From: Planctomycetota bacterium
GTDB taxonomy: Bacteria; Planctomycetota; PLA2; JAEUHO01
Assembly (NCBI GenBank): GCA_024639415.1
Contig: JAHEIK010000186.1
Coordinates: 1 to 7,286 of the forward strand
Direction of reading: 5' to 3'
DNA length: 7,286 bases
Shown: positions 1-7,286 of the stretch, in pieces
Numbering within the stretch: position 1 is the first letter of the stretch
Layout of the letters: the number at the start of each line of letters is the position of its first letter
Notes under the pieces: model-generated
Told to the model about the DNA's origin: nothing
The model's input: the letters and a program-made list of their open reading frames with translations, nothing else
Database searches by the model: none
Program-made: the position numbers and the translations under genes

Positions 1-385
1 CCCCCGTCACCAGATACACGGCGCCGGGATTGACGACGCCGTCCACCGCGACGGCCGACGGCATCCAAGTCAGCTTCTCGTCGCCGGAGTAGAGCAGGTC
101 GTCCATGTCCGCTCCCGTCACACGGGAGAACTGCGGCTGGGTCGACTCACCCTTGGCATCGAAGCCGGACAGGGTCTTCAGGTCGACGTTGCGGAGTACG
201 CGTGCGAGGGCCGCCACATTGCTGCGATGCACGGCCTCCACCTGCTGGTGGGCGCGCGTGTCGCGAATCAGTTCGTGGTTGCGCGTGAACACGGAACCCA
301 ACGTCGAGAGACCGACGCCCAGCAGCGAGACCACGACGGCGACTTCGAGGATCGTGAAGCCGGACTGGTGCGTGTGGCGGTTCAT
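1..385 (-). CDS. Prepilin-type (type IV pilin/pseudopilin-like) protein, C-terminus beyond left edge
   Basis: The minus frame is open from the ATG at 385-383 to the window edge, giving 128 residues. It begins MNRHTHQSGFTILEV, a class III prepilin signal: a short polar leader, prepilin peptidase cleavage expected after Gly9, Phe at +1 and the conserved Glu at +5. About 20 hydrophobic residues follow (VAVVVSLLGVGLSTLGSVF), the helix that anchors pseudopilins in the inner membrane and packs the pilus core. The visible globular part has no motif I recognise, so it could be GspH/FimT-like or a minor pilin. The ATG overlaps the stop of the upstream pseudopilin gene (ATGA), and GGGGGAA lies 3 nt before it, so the two are probably translationally coupled. 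Family membership is clear; whether it serves type II secretion, type IV pili or another filament cannot be decided here. Confidence 0.85.
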   Translation of the reverse strand, partial: MNRHTHQSGFTILEVAVVVSLLGVGLSTLGSVFTRNHELIRDTRAHQQVEAVHRSNVAALARVLRNVDLKTLSGFDAKGESTQPQFSRVTGADMDDLLYSGDEKLTWMPSAVAVDGVVNPGAVYLVTG

Positions 386-1086
386 CGGTTCCCCCAGAGC
401 CAGGTGGACACGTTGATCTCCTCACTGGCGCCGCTCACGGTCGTCCAGCGGAAGGTCACGATGACGGGTAGGACCCGGTAGTCGTCGTTGTGGCTGGCGT
501 CGTCGATCTGGCTGTCGCCGGTCAGGTCGGCGGGCAGACCGAACTGCGGGAGCTGTAGGTCCTCACGCAGCACGGCGCTTCCGGTCGGATCGCTGGCGAG
601 CGGCGCGCTCGGCACGGCGACAGCCACGTGCAGGCTGCGCAAGGCGCGCGGTACGCGGAACTCGGTGTAGTAGGCCTGCGGCAGGAAGGCCCGGCGCCCG
701 TCCTGGAGATCTGCGAAGAGCGTGCGCGTGAGCTCGAGGCTCGCCAGGCTGCCGCCGATCTCGCCGCCGCCTGCGGCCATCTGCTCCTGAATCCATGCGG
801 CCGCTGCGGTGGGCGAGCGCTCGGACACAGCTTGCAGCGTGTTCAGGCGGTTGAAGAGCCCTGCATAGTCGTCGTCCGACCGCATGGACTCCATGAACTG
901 CTCGGCTGCGAGCAGAGCCGTGCTGCGTGCGCGCTCGCTCTCACTCAGGCGGTGCTCGCTGAAGATGCTGGCCGTGTGGCCCAGCAGTGCGACCGCTAGA
1001 ACGGAGCCCCCGATGAGCAGCTCGATCATCGAGAAGCCGGCCTGCTTGCGCGACCGGCGGCGTTTCAGTGATTTGGATTGCTTCAT
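382..1086 (-). CDS. PilV-like prepilin/pseudopilin with N-terminal methylation signal
   Basis: The 234-aa protein starts with a very basic leader (MKQSKSLKRRRSRKQAG). The prepilin motif GFSMIE follows at residues 17-22, with cleavage expected after Gly17 and Glu22 as the +5 residue, then a hydrophobic helix to about residue 40. The conserved sequence and the SERARSTALLAAEQFMESMR stretch after the helix resemble PilV/GspI-type minor pilins, which help start or cap a filament. Residues 187-196 (DLTGDSQIDD) resemble a dockerin/EF-hand-like calcium loop. The C-terminus is beta-type sequence ending WLWGNR. No in-frame start exists further upstream before a TGA, so the ATG at 1086 is the start even though no Shine-Dalgarno lies at normal distance; see the leader hairpin. 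Its stop overlaps the next pseudopilin start by four bases. The family call is firm; the subfamily is tentative. Confidence 0.88.
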   Translation of the reverse strand: MKQSKSLKRRRSRKQAGFSMIELLIGGSVLAVALLGHTASIFSEHRLSESERARSTALLAAEQFMESMRSDDDYAGLFNRLNTLQAVSERSPTAAAAWIQEQMAAGGGEIGGSLASLELTRTLFADLQDGRRAFLPQAYYTEFRVPRALRSLHVAVAVPSAPLASDPTGSAVLREDLQLPQFGLPADLTGDSQIDDASHNDDYRVLPVIVTFRWTTVSGASEEINVSTWLWGNR

Positions 1087-1115
1087 CGGGTGTCTGCCGA
1101 CACCCCGTAACTCCC
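1087..1115 (-). promoter_or_regulatory. Leader hairpin between a distant Shine-Dalgarno and the pseudopilin ATG
   Basis: In minus-strand reading order, GGGAG (1115-1111) is followed by TTACG, then a perfect 7-bp stem GGGTGTC/GACACCC (1105-1099 with 1094-1088) with loop GGCA, then one G and the ATG at 1086. The linear distance from GGGAG to ATG is 24 nt, too long for normal initiation. If the 18-nt hairpin folds, the effective spacing becomes 6 nt. The sequence is direct observation. That the hairpin brings the ribosome binding site to the start, as described for phage T4 gene 38, is inference. Alternatively it could block initiation or be incidental. Confidence 0.5.
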
Positions 1116-1131
1116 ATCAAGTCGATTTCCT

Positions 1132-1156
1132 CGTCGGCCAGAAGGGCTGGCCGGCG
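1132..1156. other. Strong intergenic hairpin between ppk2 and the pseudopilin genes
   Basis: CGTCGGCCAG (1132-1141) pairs with CTGGCCGGCG (1147-1156) across a 5-nt loop, giving ten pairs of which one is G-T. Neither strand has a T-run after it, so it is not a canonical intrinsic terminator. It sits about 90 bases past the ppk2 stop and 46 bases before the pseudopilin ATG, so it could end or attenuate ppk2 read-through or protect an mRNA end. The rest of 1087-1242 shows no gene and no convincing sigma-70 or sigma-54 promoter. Confidence 0.4.
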
Positions 1157-1242
1157 TGAGGGCAATCCGCAGCAGCTAGGGCCCTGCGCACAAGTTCGCC
1201 ACACATCTGTTCGCTCGTTGTCAGCGTAGCCGGGACTTTGGG

Positions 1243-2121
1243 CTAGCCATCCTCGTCCTCGAGCAGGGCCCGCATGGCGTCCAAGGTCGCGCGCGCAGCC
1301 TCGTCAACCTCGGGGTAGGCGAGCCCCAGGCCGCGGAGCGTCTTGACGACGACCTTGGCGACCTGCAGGCGCATGAAGGCCTTGCTGTCGGCGGGGATCG
1401 CGTACCAGGGCGCCCACGGGCGCGAGGTCGCCCTGAGCGACTCCTCGTAGGCGTGCATGTACGCGTCCCAGTGGCCGCGCTCCTTCACGTCGCCGGCCGA
1501 GAACTTCCAGTTCTTCTCGGGCTCGTCCAAGCGCGCGAGGAAGCGCTGGCGCTGCTCCTCCCGGCTGACGTTCAGCCAGAACTTCAGGATCACCGTCCCG
1601 CTGCGCGCCAGATGACGCTCGTGTTCACGGATGCTCTGGAAGCGCTCGTCCCAGATCGTGTCCAGGTCCACGCCGTCGGGCAGACGCTGGTAGCCCAGGT
1701 ACTCCGGGTGCACGCGCACGACGAGCGTCTCTTCGTAGTAGCTGCGGTTGAAGATGCCGATGCGCCCCCGCTCCGGGAGCTGCTTCGCCGTACGCCAGAG
1801 GAAGTCGTGGTCCAGCTCTTCGGCCGAGGGTTGCTTGAACGACGAGACCTGGCAGCCGGCCGGGTTCACACCCTGCATGACGGCCCGGATCGTGCCGTCC
1901 TTGCCGGCGGCGTCCATGGCCTGGAAGACGAGCAGGACCGAGTGATGGTCGTGCGCGTAGAGCATGCGTTGTTGCTCGCGCAACTCTTCGCGCAAGGCGG
2001 CCAGACGCTTGCGACAGCGTTTCTTGCCCGGGGCGTCCTCTGGCGGGGCTGTCGGCGCCTCCGACACCCGAAAGGAGCCGTCGAACGGCACGAGGTAGGG
2101 ACTCTTCGTGGGATCGGCCAT
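1243..2121 (-). CDS. ppk2: PPK2-family polyphosphate:nucleotide phosphotransferase
   Basis: PPK2 enzymes move phosphate between polyphosphate and AMP/ADP or GDP in the cytoplasm, recycling nucleotides or making polyphosphate. Of 292 residues, 65-77 hold the Walker A region (FQAMDAAGKDGT). This is followed by the family block VNPAGCQVSSFKQPS and EELDHDFLWR (about 84-110), the RSYYEE block (126-131), the hydrophobic strand before the lid (VILKFWLNVSREEQ, about 177-190) and EKNWKFS (202-208). The overall pattern matches the single-domain, roughly 270-300 aa PPK2 branch (TIGR03709-like, including class III enzymes that phosphorylate AMP and ADP). Donor and acceptor preference cannot be read from sequence. 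I chose the ATG at 2121 because AAGGA lies 7 nt before it. An in-frame ATG at 2154 would add 11 unconserved residues. It is divergent from metH. Confidence 0.93.
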   Translation of the reverse strand: MADPTKSPYLVPFDGSFRVSEAPTAPPEDAPGKKRCRKRLAALREELREQQRMLYAHDHHSVLLVFQAMDAAGKDGTIRAVMQGVNPAGCQVSSFKQPSAEELDHDFLWRTAKQLPERGRIGIFNRSYYEETLVVRVHPEYLGYQRLPDGVDLDTIWDERFQSIREHERHLARSGTVILKFWLNVSREEQRQRFLARLDEPEKNWKFSAGDVKERGHWDAYMHAYEESLRATSRPWAPWYAIPADSKAFMRLQVAKVVVKTLRGLGLAYPEVDEAARATLDAMRALLEDEDG

Positions 2122-2128
2122 GCGCTGT

Positions 2129-2133
2129 TCCTT
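2129..2133 (-). promoter_or_regulatory. Ribosome binding site that fixes the ppk2 start
   Basis: Minus-strand AAGGA lies 7 nt before the ATG at 2121, within a wider GGGAAGGAAC. The alternative ATG at 2154 is preceded by GCGGTAGG, a poorer site, so the shorter protein is preferred. Confidence 0.65.
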
Positions 2134-2189
2134 CCCGGCCCGAGGCGCGGGCATCCTACCGCTTCACCGCAGCCGCCGGGACGGAATCG

Positions 2190-2218
2190 TTCACGTCGGG
2201 GGCGGCCCGGGCGAGAAT
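2190..2218 (+). promoter_or_regulatory. Candidate sigma-70-type promoter for metH (weak)
   Basis: TTCACG (2190-2195) and GAGAAT (2213-2218) each match four of six consensus bases and are 17 bases apart. Transcription would begin near 2225, leaving a leader of about 27 nt before the TTG at 2252. In GC-rich DNA such matches arise by chance, so this is only a candidate. The 130-base ppk2-metH gap is too short for a typical cobalamin riboswitch plus its promoter, and I see no recognisable B12 box or SAM riboswitch. Confidence 0.25.
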
Positions 2219-2251
2219 GCCGCTCAGTCCAGAGCCCTGGAACCTACACCG

Positions 2252-5959
<3,708 letters not shown>

Positions 5960-5962
<3 letters not shown>

Positions 5963-5986
5963 GGCGGGTATGTAACCCGCCCCTAC
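5960..5986 (-). repeat. REP-like palindromic element, copy 1 (overlaps the metH stop)
   Basis: GGGCGGGT (5962-5969) and ACCCGCCC (5975-5982) form a perfect 8-bp stem with a 5-nt loop, flanked by TA and CTAC. Read on the minus strand it matches copy 2 at 23 of 27 positions. The TAG at 5960-5962 is both the first three bases of the element and the metH stop codon. The hairpin lacks a T-run but could still stabilise the mRNA 3' end or weakly terminate transcription. Similar GGGCGGG/CCCGCCC palindromes are common dispersed intergenic repeats; assignment to a named family needs the genome. Confidence 0.65.
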
Positions 5987-6014
5987 ATCGTCCCTGCGCG
6001 CTGCCGGGCGTCGG

Positions 6015-6041
6015 GTAGGGGCGGGCTCCATGCCCGCCCTC
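6015..6041 (+). repeat. REP-like palindromic element, copy 2 (inverted relative to copy 1)
   Basis: GGGCGGGC (6019-6026) and GCCCGCCC (6032-6039) form a perfect 8-bp stem around loop TCCAT, preceded by GTAG. In the same reading direction copy 1 has loop TACAT and closing pair T-A where this copy has C-G, a compensatory change. The two copies are in opposite orientation with 28 bases between them (5987-6014), the layout of a REPIN (paired inverted REP). No RAYT transposase gene is in the window. Confidence 0.65.
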
Positions 6042-6074
6042 TCCTTCCCGCCCCCGACTTCTTGCACAGCTCTT

Positions 6075-6093
6075 ACCAACGCAGCCGGTTGGT
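6075..6093. other. Small hairpin ahead of the 266-aa gene
   Basis: ACCAAC (6075-6080) pairs perfectly with GTTGGT (6088-6093) across a 7-nt loop. There is no following T-run. It lies 38 bases before the start codon, between the REP-like pair and the Shine-Dalgarno. It may belong to the leader of the downstream gene or be incidental; no convincing promoter boxes were found around it. Confidence 0.25.
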
Positions 6094-6118
6094 GTGCGTC
6101 CATAGGGGTGAGCCCTGC

Positions 6119-6125
6119 GGAGGAG
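6119..6125 (+). promoter_or_regulatory. Strong ribosome binding site
   Basis: GGAGGAG lies 5 nt before the ATG at 6131. It sets the start there rather than at the in-frame TTG at 6062, which would add 23 residues with no conserved character and has no comparable site. Confidence 0.85.
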
Positions 6126-6130
6126 ATCCC

Positions 6131-6931
6131 ATGCGCCGAGACAGAGCCCGCGCCCAACTGCTCGTCCTCATGGTGATGGGGGCCGTCGCACTTCTCAGCC
6201 TCGACGTCGAGCCCATCAAGGCCGCCGTCGCCGACTACCTCGACGAGGCGCCCGTCCAGGAGGCCTCCTTGCAGCCCGAGCGCCCCCGCGGGCCCGGCCT
6301 GCAGGGCCGCGCCCCCGAGGCGCCCGTTCAGGAACCCCGCACGGTGGCCGACGCTCCGTCCGCGCCGTCGGAAGCCGACACGGTCGCCGCGCACCTGCAT
6401 CCCGGCCGCTACCTGATCACGACCGTGGGGCTGCGCGACGACAAGCTGCGCGGGAAGCTCCTCACCGGCCTGCGCCACGCGCAGCGCGTGCTCCGTCTCA
6501 CACCGGAGCAGGCGGCGGACCTGCTACGCATCATGGAGGATGCGCGGCACGACCTCGCGGACCTGAGCTTCGTGCGCAATGAGAACGGCGAGTGCTGGCA
6601 CGACCTCCTCGCCGAGTTCACGACGGCGCAGAGGGGCCGCGAGGCCCACGGCCGTCTCACGGCTGCTGCCCTGCAGCTCGCGGAGTTCGTGGGCACCGAG
6701 CTGAGCGGCCGCGGCGAGAACTGGCGCAGCGCGCGCCGCCGTGTGCTGGACAGCTACGGAGAGCACGCCGAGCGCTTGCTCTCCTCCGAGCAGCGCCTCG
6801 TGGCTGACCGCTACGACCTCGACGGGCTCTTCGATGAGTCCATGCTGATCCGCTTCCGATCCCACCGTCTGCCGACGATGCGCACCCTCATCAAGCGGGT
6901 GCCCAACGTCTGGAGCGTCCAGCGTTCCTAG
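6131..6931 (+). CDS. Uncharacterised membrane-anchored, mostly helical envelope protein
   Basis: I do not recognise this 266-aa protein. It starts with a basic segment (MRRDRARAQ) and one hydrophobic stretch (about 9-24), fitting an uncleaved signal anchor or a signal peptide without a clear AXA site, so the body probably lies outside the cytoplasm. Residues 36-85 are a Pro/Glu/Ala-rich linker in which EAPVQE occurs twice (39-44 and 63-68). From about 95 on it is charged and helical, with LRLTPEQAADLL (121-132) and LLSSEQRLVAD (216-226). These two LTxxQ/LSxxQ-like segments faintly recall CpxP/Spy-type periplasmic proteins, but the rest does not match and I would not assign that family. A single Cys155 lies in NGECWHDLL. 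The start is set by GGAGGAG. The neighbour downstream is a probable lipoprotein, so both may act in the envelope. Confidence 0.85.
   Translation: MRRDRARAQLLVLMVMGAVALLSLDVEPIKAAVADYLDEAPVQEASLQPERPRGPGLQGRAPEAPVQEPRTVADAPSAPSEADTVAAHLHPGRYLITTVGLRDDKLRGKLLTGLRHAQRVLRLTPEQAADLLRIMEDARHDLADLSFVRNENGECWHDLLAEFTTAQRGREAHGRLTAAALQLAEFVGTELSGRGENWRSARRRVLDSYGEHAERLLSSEQRLVADRYDLDGLFDESMLIRFRSHRLPTMRTLIKRVPNVWSVQRS
6245..6261 (+). repeat. Direct repeat inside the linker, copy 1
   Basis: The 17-base unit GAGGCGCCCGTCCAGGA recurs at 6317-6333 with one mismatch (a silent C to T), in the same reading frame. It encodes EAPVQE both times and probably reflects local duplication in the low-complexity linker. 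Confidence 0.6.
6317..6333 (+). repeat. Direct repeat inside the linker, copy 2
   Basis: Second copy of the EAPVQE-coding unit, 72 bases (24 codons) after the first. The nearly identical nucleotides, not only residues, point to a recent duplication or constraint. Confidence 0.6.
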
Positions 6932-6957
6932 CAGGATCCGGGAAATCCCTTTCCTGA

Positions 6958-6972
6958 CGCCCGTGGCGGGCG
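6958..6972 (+). terminator. Possible weak transcription-end hairpin
   Basis: CGCCCG (6958-6963) pairs with CGGGCG (6967-6972) around a TGG loop in the 72-base gap after the 266-aa gene. A smaller hairpin (GGAAA/TTTCC, 6941-6954) sits just before it. No T-run follows, so function as an intrinsic terminator is doubtful and the next gene may be co-transcribed. Confidence 0.2.
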
Positions 6973-7003
6973 AGGCTCTGGGGGTCACGGAGAGTCCCGC
7001 ATC

Positions 7004-7286
7004 GTGCGCCGCTGCCTCGCCACACTCCTGCTGCTGGGTGCCGTCGCGTTGGGGGCGGGCTGTCAGAGCGCTCCGATCGCCCCTGCGCAGGCCGCCCCGG
7101 CGCTCCCGCCCACGTCGATCGCGCTGACCCCGGCGCAGATCGCCGCACCCGGCTCCTGGACCACATCGCCCCTCTGGGCGGCACGCCCGCTGGTTCGCCG
7201 CGACGGGCTTCCGAGCAGCGGTGCCCGCAGCGGCACGGGGCCGCGGGGCCGCGAGGAGCCCAACCTGCTCACGCCGCTGCCGAGCG
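7004..7286 (+). CDS. Probable lipoprotein of unknown function, C-terminus beyond right edge
   Basis: The frame is open from the GTG at 7004 to the window end (94 residues). The start MRRCLATLLLLGAVALGAGC is a typical lipoprotein signal: basic n-region, hydrophobic core, then a lipobox-like LGAGC with Cys20 as the likely lipidated residue. The box is imperfect, with Gly rather than Leu at -3. The mature part is rich in Ala, Pro, Ser and Arg, looks disordered (residues about 22-94) and shows no known domain. GTG is preferred because GGAGAG lies 9 nt before it and it gives a complete signal peptide; no ATG competes. It follows the 266-aa gene by 72 bases in the same direction and may share its transcript. 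Confidence 0.7.
   Translation, partial: MRRCLATLLLLGAVALGAGCQSAPIAPAQAAPALPPTSIALTPAQIAAPGSWTTSPLWAARPLVRRDGLPSSGARSGTGPRGREEPNLLTPLPS

Noticed and set aside
1160..1215. Sigma-54 promoter (GG-N10-GC) for the pseudopilin genes
   Set aside because: The best candidate, TGGCGAACTTGTGC on the minus strand, has GG and GC nine rather than ten bases apart and lacks the flanking consensus.
2122..2251. Cobalamin or SAM riboswitch upstream of metH
   Set aside because: The gap is only about 130 bases and shows no B12-box-like sequence or SAM-I-type helices; it is also shared with the ppk2 start.

Overview
This GC-rich bacterial window (well above 60% G+C by eye, with strong G/C preference at third codon positions) holds six protein-coding genes, two of them cut by the window edges. 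The organism cannot be named. GC-rich coding, tandem Gram-negative-style pseudopilins, a lipoprotein and full-length cobalamin-dependent MetH fit a diderm such as Planctomycetota, Myxococcota or a relative; this is inference.

Left part, minus strand, read right to left: a PPK2-family polyphosphate:nucleotide phosphotransferase (2121-1243), a 156-base intergenic stretch with two strong hairpins, then two pseudopilin-like genes (1086-382 and 385 to the left edge) whose stop and start overlap by ATGA. The first pseudopilin has an unusual leader. Its only plausible Shine-Dalgarno lies 24 nt from the ATG, and a perfect hairpin in between would bring it to 6 nt.

Middle, plus strand: a complete cobalamin-dependent methionine synthase, metH (2252-5962), divergent from ppk2 across about 130 bases. 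Homocysteine, methyltetrahydrofolate, cobalamin and AdoMet-activation modules are all present with the key residues (zinc cysteines 254, 317 and 318; cobalt-ligand His767; activation-domain Asp954 and Arg1147). It probably starts at TTG.

Right part, plus strand: metH ends inside a 27-base palindromic element. A second copy follows in opposite orientation 28 bases later, and the stem change between copies is compensatory, so this looks like a mobile REP/REPIN-type pair. Then come an unrecognised 266-aa membrane-anchored helical protein (6131-6931) with a very strong ribosome binding site, and the start of a probable lipoprotein (7004 to the right edge).

The window contains housekeeping metabolism (methionine/one-carbon and polyphosphate-nucleotide metabolism), part of a pseudopilin cluster, and uncharacterised envelope proteins. 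I see no CRISPR array, tRNA, rRNA, transposase, phage gene or defence system. The items most worth a second look are the leader hairpin at 1088-1105, the inverted repeat pair at 5960-6041 and the unknown 266-aa protein.
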